NCBI GenBank assembly: GCA_021292105.1 | Contig: CM037870.1 | Span: 21,173,424-21,237,423 of the forward strand | Origin: Anadara kagoshimensis | Lineage: Eukaryota; Mollusca; Bivalvia; Arcoida; Arcidae | Direction: 5' to 3' | Length of the DNA stretch: 64,000 nucleotides | Part shown: positions 1 through 10,469 of the stretch, one piece after another | Position numbering within the stretch: position 1 is the stretch's first letter | How the letters are laid out: every line of letters starts with the position of its first letter | Program-made: the position numbers and the translations under genes | Notes under the pieces: generated by a model | Seen by the model: the letters and a program-made list of their open reading frames with translations, nothing else | The model's database searches: none | What the model was told of the DNA's origin: nothing

Positions 1-1317
1 ATGTCACCAGCCAGAATTAAATGACAAATTTGTTGAGCACCAGTTTATTCCAATTAATCTCATATTCAAATTACAAGATTTTGAAATTGAACAATTTGGA
101 CAAAAAACATCAGTGATGAATATAGCTCATATGATAGTATTAATGAGTAACATGATAGTAGTGATGAATAAGGATGTTTTCTAACGGATGAACAAAGCAG
201 TAATTTGTCTTCATTTCACATACCAATCACAAAAATGTACATTAATTTTTACATAATGACGCGGTGTGTTCGACAAGGGCCTTTAAGGGCTCCATCATAA
301 TTACGGTTTGAAACAATACTGAGGAAACTTGCTTCAAAATGCCTTAATTATCTAAAACTGAGATAATTTAGGAGGGTAAAATCCTCACATGTCGGGAATT
401 TTGATCGATAATCCATGATATAAAATTAATATTAATTTTTACTAATTCCCCGATGTATTGCCAAGGGGAAGGTGGTTTATACAATGTGAAAAAATACTGT
501 TGTTTATGACAATAAATGGATAGTGGTTGTGATGAAAACTGCGACATAATCTGTCTTAAGAACGGTTGTGGCCCCCACGGAATGCAGTGTTCTAATAAAT
601 CTATTTCCAGGCATCAAGTGACAACCAAATACCATTCCATCATACGTAAGACGAAATCTGATTAATCCTAATATAATTGTATGGATATCTTATGCGATAG
701 AGAAGACCATTAAGTGTCCACTTGGGGTCGGTATTACAAGCCTATTGAGTTTTTACATTTGAATAATTAAATCAAATGTTTCACATTGGTTGTGGTATAC
801 TGTTTCGCAATTTCTAAATTGTTTTACGTTGGTTTTATTTGATAAAAATGGTAAAAGTCGACTTTTTTGCTGAATTTTCCCACAAAACATCGATCAGATG
901 TGAAGTCAGTGTAGTTATCTTTAAGCATTAAGCTAGGGCGAAATGTACAATACCTGGTATAGATGACACTTTCTTGGAAATCAGGCTAATCATTTTGAGT
1001 GAAATGTGATTGACCAGCTTACCACGTGGTACCTAATAATATGCACTACAAGTACATTGTATATGCATTGTATCGGATATGGAATCGGGTTTCGACTCTT
1101 GGCCGTATCTGACCAAAACTTGAAAATAGGCATGCAATGGCTGTTCTTTCGTCAAGCACTCGTCATTTTGAAGTTAAAGTCACGGTTCCTCCGGAAGAGG
1201 CCTTTGTCACGGTAGACGATTAAAACAGGTGATACAAACTTACAAAAACAATAACAAAAGCCATATAAAGATTCGCAAAATGTTCATAAACGCAGTGGAA
1301 ACTGGATATATGTTAAA

Positions 1318-1405
1318 TAATAGTAGCAACAACAACATCAACAATACCAAAGGTGATGGTAACGACGGCAGCAACAGCCATAACAACAACGACAACATCA
1401 CCACA
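1318..1405. repeat. Degenerate (AAC)n trinucleotide block
   Basis: AACAACAACATCAACAATAC-type sequence is interrupted by a GGTGATGG stretch and followed by CAACAGCC and AACAACAACGACAAC. It translates as Asn/Asp-rich on the + strand and Leu-rich on the - strand, which is typical of a decayed microsatellite. Confidence 0.75.
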
Positions 1406-1902
1406 AATGCAATATGAAATTTATCCCCATAGCAATAATGATTGGACGGTCTCATTTTTGTAATAAACAAGTACCATGTTACCATGGCGACTCAGTATAA
1501 GACGTAAAGCTAAACACGGTGTAAGATCAGAGCAAAATACCAACAAAAGTTGAACTTATATCGTCATACATACAACCCTTTCGTTCCTCTTGTTTAGAAC
1601 TTGGATACCATGGAATTACAATTCTGTATTGGATACCTCGAATACATTGCAATTTGTTAATGATTCGCATTCGAAAACTCGTCTTAATCAGATACTGGTA
1701 TAGTTTAGAAAAAAAAAACCAATAAAATCTATTTAAAATGACCCGTATGTACTATGTATAAAAATACACATAACATGTTAGCTAAAGGTTATATTACATT
1801 AACACAGTTGTCCGTCGAGAGTCGGGAGTTTAACAATCAAAACATACATACCAGTCCATGTACAAATCACAATTCAAAACCCAAAGCAAAACCTTAATAT
1901 GT

Positions 1903-1963
1903 GAATTTCCACCAGGCTAATGAGGTCGGGTGACCCGGAAGGGTAAGAATCCCCTGGTTTTTA
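1903..1963. repeat. Interspersed repeat fragment (GGTCGGGTG...CGGAAGGGTAAG), copy 1
   Basis: GTGAATTTCCACCAGG, then GAGGTCGGGTGACCCGGAAG and GGTAAGAATCCCC. The same series occurs at 3418-3473 with about 20% differences, and a short relative CCGGAGGGGTAAGCTACT lies at 4000-4016. The spread over 2 kb and the shared order of motifs suggest fragments of one dispersed family. Its class is unknown. Confidence 0.55.
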
Positions 1964-2163
1964 TAATCAATCAGCATCTCTTTATTTTGCCTTGTTTTCG
2001 TAACTCATTCATTTAACATGGGTATATTTTTGTTTTGTTTCATTTTAGATGGCTCAGGTATGTTTATGGGTAAAAATATAAAAAATGTTTACTTGCTGTT
2101 CGATAACGATCAACGTGCTCACAGTACAGGCATGTCGATAGCTTACACAAAGCTAACGAATTA

Positions 2164-2337
2164 CAGTCAAACCTGTCTATAAAGGCCACCCGAAGGAACC
2201 AGTAAGCGTGGCCTTTATGGGCAAGTAACATTTATATACAGGTTCAAATAATATGGATGAAGTACAGATCAAGAAACAATTGCCTTTATAAGCAGGTGGT
2301 CCTTGTATAGAGGTGGCCTTTAAGACAGGTTGGACTG
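2164..2337. mobile_element. MITE with CAGTCAAACCTGTCT ends, copy 1
   Basis: A 174-bp element starts CAGTCAAACCTGTCTATAAA and ends with the imperfect inverse AAGACAGGTTGGACTG. It is flanked by TA on both sides (2162-2163 and 2338-2339), as expected for Tc1/mariner-type insertion. It has no coding capacity and is therefore non-autonomous. The body also repeats 'GGCCTTTA' and 'TATA(T/G)A(C/G)AGG' in both orientations, so the whole element can fold. A second copy lies at 59016-59194. Confidence 0.85.
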
Positions 2338-3417
2338 TAGAACCAAATCATCAGCGCATCTTTGCCCCTCGTTACCTTCACCTCGACAATAGCTGCTATC
2401 TATCTCCTGGCAGCTTTTCGACCACAAGCTATCCATATCTCGGCTATTTGGCAGTCGAATTCGACTCTTTTTTGTTGACACAGTTTTAAACTTTCGACAG
2501 GTCTGTATTGTGCGTGCTTTCCGCTATTGTCATTTTACATTGTTCATAAAAGAATAAAACAAGCTACGTTGGTCATTTTCTTCCTGGAGAAAGACTCAAT
2601 ATTCAGCTCCACAAATCAAATAACAATATAAGTTTATGACAAACAATTCTACAATAAAAGATCCCTCGTATATTACTGAGACAATATGCTAATCTCAATA
2701 ACGTGATATAAACAGAGGGTAAATTGTTTCAAATCGCTATCAAAACATCATCAAGCATGGAATTAACCCAAGATAATCTTTTTTTAATTGTAAAAATCCC
2801 AGATGTTGATGTAACTGGCACGTTGTATGGCATAAAAATTAGAACTCTGTCCGATATAAACGTATAATTTCTATCTGGTTTTATCCACGTAATGGGCTGT
2901 TTTTATGCTTGTCTTAAGATTGTTTCATGAATTGTGTCCAATTGTTCTGTTTTAATTGCTATTGGTATGATAATTTTAGAACAATCCTCTTTGGAATTAC
3001 AATGTCCATGTTCTGATGAACATAACAATAGCTGTATGCAAATTTAAAGTAAATTTAAGAGAATACCATTGATCACGTGATGTGTAAGATCAGAAGATGG
3101 ATTACAGAACAATTAGACAAAAACAGAAAAAATGTGTATTTAAAACTCTCCTATGTCAAAGTTGGATAAACCCCACAAAAAAGGATTCACTCTCCGTGAC
3201 TTGCTTCAAAGGCATTAAATTATAACGTCATTAATTAGCAATGAAACTGTCTTTTTAGCGATCAGAAAAGACCAAAGGAAATATTTACAGTGTTGTCGAA
3301 AGCTTGAGAAGCGTGATTTACGTTGTCACAAAAACAAACATACAGGACCATGTTCAAGCCACAATCCTCCAAAAAAGCAAAGTGAAAACTTTGGAAATTG
3401 GAAACCTAAGTAAAACA

Positions 3418-3473
3418 CGTGAACTTCCACAGGGAAGTGAGATCGGGTGCCTCGGAAGGGTAAGCTACATCCG
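3418..3473. repeat. Interspersed repeat fragment (GATCGGGTG...CGGAAGGGTAAG), copy 2
   Basis: GTGAACTTCCACAGGGAAG, then GAGATCGGGTGCCTCGGAAG and GGTAAGCTACATCC, parallel to the fragment at 1903-1963. It shows no open frame and no terminal repeats. Confidence 0.55.
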
Positions 3474-3545
3474 TCAAGTGTGAAATCAAAATTAAGAATG
3501 AAAGGAGGCTTCAAATATACCCAAGATACATTTCGATGAATACTA

Positions 3546-3618
3546 GTCAACTCGTTCCAATTCCAACTCGTTCCAACTGATTTTTGCCAACTCGTTTTTG
3601 GAATTGGAACGAGTTGAC
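3546..3618. repeat. Perfect 21-bp inverted repeat with a 31-base loop
   Basis: The arms are 3546-3566 and 3598-3618, exact reverse complements beginning GTCAACTCGTTCC. The loop contains two further partial copies of the arm (AACTCGTTCCAAC and CCAACTCGTTTTTGG). RNA or single-stranded DNA from here would form a long hairpin. No coding frame is involved. It could be the closed core of a decayed palindromic element. Confidence 0.8.
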
Positions 3619-3695
3619 CAGATACCCTTTTCGATACAGAGACATCATACGGTATTGATAAACCTAGGCTTATTTGTAAGCAGCTTGCTTCATTG

Positions 3696-3716
3696 TGTCA
3701 TATACCATTTTATAAA

Positions 3717-3778
<62 letters not shown>

Positions 3779-3811
3779 ATGCATTCAAGAAAGGTATTCT
3801 CATATACCATA
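3696..3811. repeat. TGTCATATACCATTTT copy followed by an (ATT)n microsatellite
   Basis: TGTCATATACCATTTTATAAA leads straight into about 20 ATT units (3717-3777), then a CTCATATACCATAAATG segment. The first motif is the same as the unit start of the tandem block at 5717-5869. This suggests the microsatellite grew inside or beside a copy of that family. Confidence 0.55.
3717..3777. repeat. (ATT)n microsatellite, about 20 units
   Basis: Uninterrupted ATT repeat. The poly-Leu frame read through it is not a gene. Confidence 0.97.
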
Positions 3812-4921
3812 AATGATAATTTTTTTAAACACAAACATAGGAATATGACACTTTCATCATCTCAAAATGTTCAAAACGACATTGTAGCATACAGCCATTT
3901 GGGACGTCTGACTCCAAGATCTGTGTTGAATGCAATCTGACGAGAGACAAATTTAGTCCTATTTCATAGTGAACGACTAAATGAAGATCTGCAATCGAAC
4001 CGGAGGGGTAAGCTACTTGGTTTTCACTCTAGCTGTGGTTCTTTGATTTTGTACTCGTATATAAAAATGTTCCATACAACTGGACTTCAGAGAACAAATG
4101 CAACAATCGTCGGTTCAATCGAAAGACAAATTCAGTTTTACTTTACACCATTTATCGCAGTTGCTATAAGACTCCATACTCAGTGTTCAATCTAGGACTT
4201 TCAGAAGGGATCAGTTTTTAAAAACTTTCCTCTGAAACAACATTACTCAATGTACATGTAATACAATGTACTAAAAATGACCCGCTGGAGTCATTTTAGC
4301 AAAATAAGAAATCAATTGTCCCGTAGCTTTTTTTTAGAATGTACATTGCATTCTGTCTGTTCTTATACACCAGGAAATCGTAACAACACACTAAGCACAG
4401 ACCCTAGACACCATAATGCTGGTGAAAACCCCGTGTAGCATTATTTAAGAGACGTCAGCATTTCAGACACGTTTTCTCCACTGGTTCCAGTATGGTTAAC
4501 TGGATGCCTTACTAATCGTACAACTCTAGTTTCTGTCCAAAACGTTCAAACACTAAAACAACCAAGAAAGTGTCCGACAACCTATCAAAACATGAGTAAG
4601 GCTTTATCACAATTCTTCCAATTTTGAACAACTTGTGGTTATTGGTGTCTAGTTGTTAATCATGTAAAAAATTTTATCTTCTTAGAAGACTCCGTAGTTG
4701 CCTACTAAAGAAGCACCTCTAATGAAGCTAGTCAAATAAGACTATTTTTAAAGTGAGTTCAAACTTTTAAACTTTTTTTATCTCATTCAAAGACTTTCTT
4801 AATACATTGTATTCCCGAGTTTCGAGAGATGAAAAAATATAGTAGTTTGTGAAAATTGATATTAAAGCTGGTAAAACTAGATATTTAGTTAAAGTTACAA
4901 ATGTGTGTTTTTCTTTGTTTT

Positions 4922-4923
<2 letters not shown>

Positions 4924-4967
<44 letters not shown>
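4924..4967. repeat. (TC)n microsatellite, 22 units
   Basis: Perfect dinucleotide run. It is complementary to the (GA)n run at 5384-5452, 416 bases downstream. Confidence 0.97.
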
Positions 4968-4971
<4 letters not shown>

Positions 4972-5380
4972 TGTTACAGATGTGTGTGCAGGGAATTAAA
5001 AATTAAGTATTGATACATCTAAAACTTGACAAATCGTCGTCCTTTGACACTAATATAACATTGAGCCGCCAAGCCTGAAAAGATTCCTAATCCTGTTTTC
5101 TGCCCGATTTCAGCCCGGCTTTATTATCATGGCCGCCGTGTCTCGGACACAAGTTTGCATATTCATGAAGCTATTTATTGGGTTATTTCTTTATCCTATA
5201 ATTCCGTCCGTAAATCTTTATTTTAGGGAAACTAGATAATAAAACTGTCATCAATTCTAAAATACATACATAATTTCTTTATACCGTTAAGACGAGTTGT
5301 TGACTTCCTATTTTATTACTTCTGTGCTGACTTCAAACAATGCACATCGAAATGCCACAAAAACTTTTCTTTGTGGGAAC

Positions 5381-5383
<3 letters not shown>

Positions 5384-5452
<69 letters not shown>
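5384..5452. repeat. (GA)n microsatellite, about 34 units
   Basis: GA repeat interrupted once by GATA at about 5422. Together with the (TC)n run upstream it makes a large inverted pair. Confidence 0.97.
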
Positions 5453-5455
<3 letters not shown>

Positions 5456-5587
5456 AGAATTATGTAATTTTTTCAGCGACTCTCTTTCACTGATTTCTGT
5501 TGTTACGGTGTATTTACTTTGAACTTTTATTTTATATTCCGGTTCAAATTTATGTATTAAAATTACACATTAATAAGGTGTCTTTAA

Positions 5588-5640
5588 ATTTTAATTTAAT
5601 TAATTAATTAATTTATTTTATTTTATTTTATTTTTTATGA
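5588..5640. repeat. (TTAA)n and (TTTTA)n low-complexity tract
   Basis: ATTTAATTAATTAATTAAT passes into TTTATTTTATTTTATTTTAT. Simple AT repeat without other content. Confidence 0.85.
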
Positions 5641-5716
5641 AGGGCGTACATGTTTATCAAATTCAATAAATTAAAAAAGTTCTGTCAATACCGAATACCA
5701 CATACATGTGTATATC

Positions 5717-5869
5717 TGTCATATACCATTTTTTGAATTTAATATATTGTCATATACCATTTTTTGAATTTAATATATTGTCATATACCATTTTTTGAAT
5801 TTAATATATTGTCATATACCATTTTTTGATTGTATTTTATGATTAAATTTTAAAAAATGGTATATGACA
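5717..5869. repeat. 31-bp tandem repeat TGTCATATACCATTTTTTGA... with a closing inverted copy
   Basis: Three complete 31-bp units start at 5717, 5748 and 5779 and are identical. A fourth begins at 5810 and diverges after about 20 bases. At 5851-5869 the unit start returns as its reverse complement (AAAAAATGGTATATGACA). The outermost ends are therefore TGTCATATACC and GGTATATGACA, as in a transposon with terminal inverted repeats whose left end has been amplified. No coding content. Confidence 0.85.
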
Positions 5870-5996
5870 TGTCGAATATGTTGCCTGATCTTGGTTGCCT
5901 TGGCTTTTGCCTCAGTCACATTTAGTTTTGACTAAAAATTGTACACGTCATCAGAAAGCAATGGCTATTGCCAGGCTTTTCATATTTATCATTTTA

Positions 5997-6034
5997 TAAT
6001 AATAATAAATAAATAAATAAATAAATAAATAAAA
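5997..6034. repeat. (AAT)/(AAAT)n microsatellite
   Basis: TAATAATAATAAAT passes into eight AAAT units. Confidence 0.93.
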
Positions 6035-6137
6035 AGTAGAGCAAAAACGTTCCAATACCTTTAGCATGTGTAATTAAGTAGGAAAACGTGATTTACTGAA
6101 AATTAATCAACCTGATATGTAACCTTCGCGGCAAGTC

Positions 6138-6183
6138 TATTATTTTATTTATTTTATTTTTATTTTTATTATTTTATTTTATG
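6138..6183. repeat. (TTTTA)n low-complexity tract
   Basis: Mixed TATTTTAT and TTTTTATT units. No other content. Confidence 0.8.
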
Positions 6184-6304
6184 CTTGTTTTTGACGGGTA
6201 AAATTGTGACAACTTAAATCTTTTCAACAATAGTTTAATCATATTTTTAATCAATTGTTTTTATTCATTTTATTTTAATTCAAAACGAGAAATTTTAAAC
6301 ACTG

Positions 6305-6364
6305 TGTCATATGCCATTTATTTTTATTTATTCATAAAATACATTCAAAAAATGGTATGTGACA
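6305..6364. mobile_element. Short palindromic element with TGTCATATGCCATTT ends
   Basis: A 60-bp sequence begins TGTCATATGCCATTT and ends AAATGGTATGTGACA, an inverted repeat with two mismatches. The ends match those of the 5717-5869 block and the copy at 3696. It is probably a very small MITE of the same family, lacking the tandem expansion. Confidence 0.6.
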
Positions 6365-7281
6365 ACTGTACTAATTTTTTGACAAATAACTTTTCCACAG
6401 AGATGGAAACCAACAGTGGAGAATAAATTATAATATAACCAAACGACATGTAAATAGTAGGACTTCCGTTTTTATCCCACCCTTTAAATTCTATGTAATT
6501 TTTTTTGAAAAATTATTTTTCACAAAAAAAAGTTCAAAAAGGCTTGATTCCGTTATTTTCGGACGAAATAAAATTTTAGCGGAGGATAGAATATGAGAAT
6601 TTCCCAGTTAGTTTATCAATGTGATCTATGAATTCTTGTCATTGTAGAACGAAACTGTTAAAAACGCATTTTTGTAAAACAGTTGCGATTTTATTTGGGA
6701 CGATTAACACCTAGAGTGACAAGGAAAAGTATTGTCCAGTGTGTAATTCATGTAATTATAACACCTAATAAAACAGTTATTTTCCCCATTAGTAAGTCTA
6801 TCCCTTTATCGACTAATAAAGTTAATTTATTGTGTTTTTGGTGTATATCTAATTTACATATAAATAAACGCCTCAGGGCAAGGGGCATGGCTCTCCAATC
6901 TGATTCGCTCGCCAGATGAAGCATGTGGGGGATAGCTTATTTACGAAAGCTGTAGTGATATCACACATTGTAATGGTGAATCAGCGGGGAATATATACCA
7001 CGATAATATAATAGTTTTAATTCATATCATATCCTTACTTTAAAAGAATTTTTCTAGGTGTTTATTATTATTTTAATTATTGGATTTTAGTTTTTACCGT
7101 TTTTTCCTATGCGTTTCAAGGGAGTGAACTCTGTTGTTTTTAATAAGTTAGAAACAGCTCAAAACAGAACCCACGTTGCCGATATAACTTACACAAGTAA
7201 ATCTGGATAATTTTGAAAGTTAATTTCTGTGTGTTTTAAAAACTGTGTTTCCATATGGATTAAAATTTTAGTTTTGATTTG
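6365..7281. other. Distal upstream region of the Eph gene
   Basis: No repeat or frame is recognised. A 78-codon frame at 6683-6919 has no recognisable motif. Distal regulatory elements could lie here, but nothing specific can be pointed out. Confidence 0.5.
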
Positions 7282-7400
7282 TTTTATTGGTCTCGACACC
7301 GTCGAAAACCAATTAAAACAACAAAAAATCATAGAGAACCTGTTTAATTAATTTGGGATCAATTACGCATGCGTCAGTTTCAGTAAGTTGAAAGTGAAAC
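7282..7400 (+). promoter_or_regulatory. Probable proximal promoter and 5' UTR of the Eph gene
   Basis: Two CCAAT boxes face each other at 7286-7290 (ATTGG on this strand) and 7309-7313 (CCAAT), inside a near-perfect inverted repeat: TTTTATTGGT-CTCGAC, a short loop, then GTCGAA-AACCAATTAAAA. ACGCATGCGTCA at 7365-7376 combines an NRF1-like core (GCATGC) with a TGCGTCA half-site of the CRE/AP-1 type. AACATGGCGG at 7398-7407 resembles the YY1 motif known over start codons. No clear TATA box is seen, so initiation is probably dispersed. The start of transcription is not determined, so the line between promoter and 5' UTR is unknown. Confidence 0.55.
7369..7386 (+). promoter_or_regulatory. Possible upstream ORF of five codons in the Eph leader
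   Basis: ATG at 7369 opens a frame of five codons (MRQFQ) closed by TAA at 7384-7386, ending 14 bases before the main start codon. If transcription begins upstream of 7369, this small frame could lower initiation at 7401. It may instead be only part of the palindromic GCATGC promoter site, and untranscribed. Confidence 0.35.
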
Positions 7401-7488
7401 ATGGCGGTGAGATGGCCGGTTAGGATTTCGGTCCCAGGTTTTGTGATTTATTTTATCTTACCAACCATCGTTATCTGCCAAAGAGAAG
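7401..7488 (+). CDS. Eph: Eph receptor tyrosine kinase, exon 1 (start codon and signal peptide)
   Basis: This exon encodes the first 29 residues plus one base of codon 30. The translation begins MAVRWPVRISVPG and continues into a hydrophobic stretch (about residues 12-26) ending VIC, then QRE. It reads as a cleavable signal peptide, with cleavage plausible after Cys26, as expected for a type I membrane receptor. The start is chosen because the context is AACATGG and an in-frame TGA lies at 7395-7397, two codons upstream. The exon ends at a GTTAGT donor in phase 1. Joining its last G to exon 2 gives E-V-T-L-L-D, the usual beginning of the mature Eph ectodomain. The signal sequence alone could not be assigned to a family, so the call rests on that join and on the phase match over a 27.8-kb intron. 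An additional unseen exon between 1 and 2 is unlikely but not excluded. Confidence 0.85.
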
Positions 7489-8089
7489 GTTAGTATTTTC
7501 TTAAAACATATATCTGTAATTTTCAGCAAAATTTATATTTTTTCCATGTGTTAAAGCAAGTTTTAACGTCTTGTAAAGTGTGTGTCTCCGCTCTGTTTTG
7601 ATACCTTAGTCTATCGTGATCAGTAAGATTTTTGAGAGGTAATTTGTCAACATGGCACAAGTTTAAAGAATTTAAGACCAAACTACACCAGTAACACTTT
7701 TCAACTAAGAATAGACATTAAAATCACAAAATAAATGGTAATTTATAAAATAAGAAAATAAATAATGAAAATGAAGTAAAGTTTGTGATATTCCGTAAAG
7801 GTGTAATTTATACCACAGGTAAACTTCTTTCCGGGATAAGGTTTTAATTTTGATCCGTGAAGCCTTATGTTCGGGTTTCCACAAGATTTGGAGAATTTTT
7901 GGAAAAAATCTTTTGGTTCTAAAGAAGAAAATAAAGTTTTTTTTTTTTTTTTAAATATTTGTTTCAGAACTTGAAAGTAGAACTTTTAACTGAATTTTTG
8001 ACAATGGCAAACAAGTTAAATTGCTGAAATTAAGTTCAACAATTTAATAAAAATATACATTGTATAATTTTTGTAGAAAAATGTTTAGA

Positions 8090-8345
8090 TTTTATGTAAA
8101 TTAAATAATGAATTAGTTATTATTTTTGTTTATTTTGTTTAGATAATTTATATTTTTATTATTTCTTATAATTCTTTAAAAAGATTTTTTAATTAATAAC
8201 ATTATGATTAATAAATATGAAATCAAAGAGTTACAATTAATAAAAATTAAAATTTTATTTAAACTAATAAGCTACAATTCATAAAAAATAAAACAATTGA
8301 ATAAAAAATTGAACAATATATCAGTTTCTCTTTCTATTCAATGAT
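8090..8345. other. Very AT-rich intronic stretch
   Basis: Dense runs of TTTATT, AATAAA and ATTAAT. Nothing else is recognised, and the short frames around 8345-8905 show no family resemblance. Confidence 0.6.
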
Positions 8346-9296
8346 TGATATTTATAAGCAGTCTTTTAAAAAAGAATGGCAAAAAACCAAAAATTCCTAT
8401 GAAAAAAATTGCAAAAAGAAATTACCATAGTTCTTTGAAAACACTGCATCACAAAAAAATAGAAAAAGGGATTTTATTTCAAATTGATATGATAGAAGAG
8501 AAGGAGTTAGCAGCAGTAAACAAGATTTGAATGATAGACAGAAGGAAAATTGTGTTTTATGTGAACCAAAAATTGTTTTGTGCCAGGCTATATATAGCAA
8601 CATATCAATTGTGTTTTAACTTTGGTGTAATGGATGAATTTATGTTTTGAAAATTCAGTTATGGATTTATCTAAATATTATGAAGGATACTGTTGGACTG
8701 TGTTTTAAAACTTGTTGTGAGGAGAATATATCAACAATATGGACAAGTTAGTATTAAAAAGTATTACAAGCAAATTTGTGAAAACATCAACAGAGGACTG
8801 TTTTTATTCCATCTACCAGTGTTTGTATTTTTCATAGACATTCGTCTTCTGTGTTTGGAGATTTTCTTGCCTGTGGAAAGAGGATTCAAGTTTTCCTTGG
8901 ATTAGAAAAGTATCTTGGTGACAATTAAAATAAATAAGTGGGCATAATGCGTCCCTCTGGGGACCAAATGACATCTTCCCTATCAATAGGTTTCAAGGAC
9001 TTTCCGTTGAAATATTTAGCCCCTGGTGGAAGAACTGAACATTTTCCCATTTGAGATTTTTACTGTCCAGTGCACAAGAGTAAAATTAGATCATGATCCA
9101 AGTATCTTTATTGTAACTATTGTTGCCTTAGGATTAAATTGAATTATTTTCTCCCATATTTATATAAATAATTCTTTTTGCTTGAACTGGTTTCATTATT
9201 TTGAAAAGATGTGAATATTGATAATTCACGATATTAAAAATAAACTTCAGATACAAAAGAAATTTGACAAATTCTCTCAAATAACATAATTGTAAA

Positions 9297-9350
<54 letters not shown>
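9297..9350. repeat. (CT)n microsatellite in intron 1
   Basis: About 26 units with one TCC interruption near the start. As a sense-strand polypyrimidine tract it resembles part of a splice acceptor, but no AG-bounded exon follows. Confidence 0.96.
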
Positions 9351-9351
<1 letters not shown>

Positions 9352-10469
9352 AAGAGATTCTAGAAGCTAATTAGGTAAGACTTTCTTTTGCACCCCCTTC
9401 CATCAAATTCAAGTTAAATTTTTTAAAATGAATTTTTCACAGAAATGGACAAAATGACTTTGAATCTGTCATTTTTAGACTTTTTCAATCCTAGTTGCAT
9501 TTTAGTGGAGTTACAAATGGAAGTTTGTCCATTAAATCCAAGCAGTACTGCAAAGAAAAATTCTTTTAAAAAAAATCTTAACAGGAAGGATAGTTTTTTA
9601 TTGAACATTCTAAATGCATTTGCACTCTAAATAATATGTACTTTGCTAACTTCTTTGATTATAATGTCTTTGATGATAAGTAAATTTCCGACTGCAATTT
9701 TCCATTTTAAACGAGTAGTTTTATTTCCCCCTTTCAAATTGTCAGGTTTATCCACATTATGGGTAGCTAGTTGTGGTCATGGATGTAGTCAATATTCTAA
9801 TAATCCATGTTATTATTGGTTTCAGTGGACCAGATAAAAATATCGCTAGCCTCTACTTTTGTTCCGAAAATGTTGTGTGTAAAGATTATATTTTTGTATA
9901 AAAAAGTATCTGAAAGTACCCGTTCACCCCTCCATGAAATTGTTGTATTGTGACGATCCACTTGCTTGTATTGTAAAGATTTGATAGGCTTATTACAGAA
10001 ATTACAGACCCCAGTAGGAAAATAAATCCCGATGAAAAATACTCCACGATGGCATAGTCACTGAATCGTTCTTTGTTCACTTAAATTCTGTGTAAAATAT
10101 CGTTTAAGTTAACTTAAAGTTGCGTGATAAAAGACTGTTTACCTCAAATAAATTTTGTATTTTTAAACATATAATTAGCGTTGTGTCTGACAAAATTTCA
10201 ATTAATTTTTCAAGTCAGGACCATTGATTTTTAACTTAATTATTTATATTCAACTGCATTTTTCTAAAAATTGATTCTGTAAACATTTTAATTTAAACAG
10301 TTTGACGTGTGTGCTCAAAAGCAAATTTTATTTACATTTATATGTATTCTCAAGTCCTGTCTGGGAAAAAGTCATTTTAAAAAGTTTTGGCAATGGAATT
10401 ACATTTAATGATTTTATTAAAAAATTTTAATCATTAATAAAATGTTTATTTAATTTTATGGGAATAAAC

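Larger units (their letters stand above)
1..2161. other. Non-coding AT-rich flank
   Basis: No frame here resembles a known protein. The only compositional feature is the degenerate AAC-rich block at 1318-1405. The two short frames across that block, on opposite strands, are low-complexity translations and are not called as genes. Confidence 0.6.

Noticed and set aside
1229-1485. Overlapping Asn-rich (+) and Leu-rich (-) ORFs
   Set aside because: Both are readings of the degenerate AAC repeat; no other coding sign.
3598-3816. ORF with a poly-Leu tract
   Set aside because: It is the translation of the inverted-repeat arm and the (ATT)n microsatellite.
9297-9350. (CT)n run as a splice-acceptor tract of an unseen exon
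   Set aside because: The sequence downstream does not open into a frame with any family resemblance, and exons 1 and 2 already join in phase.
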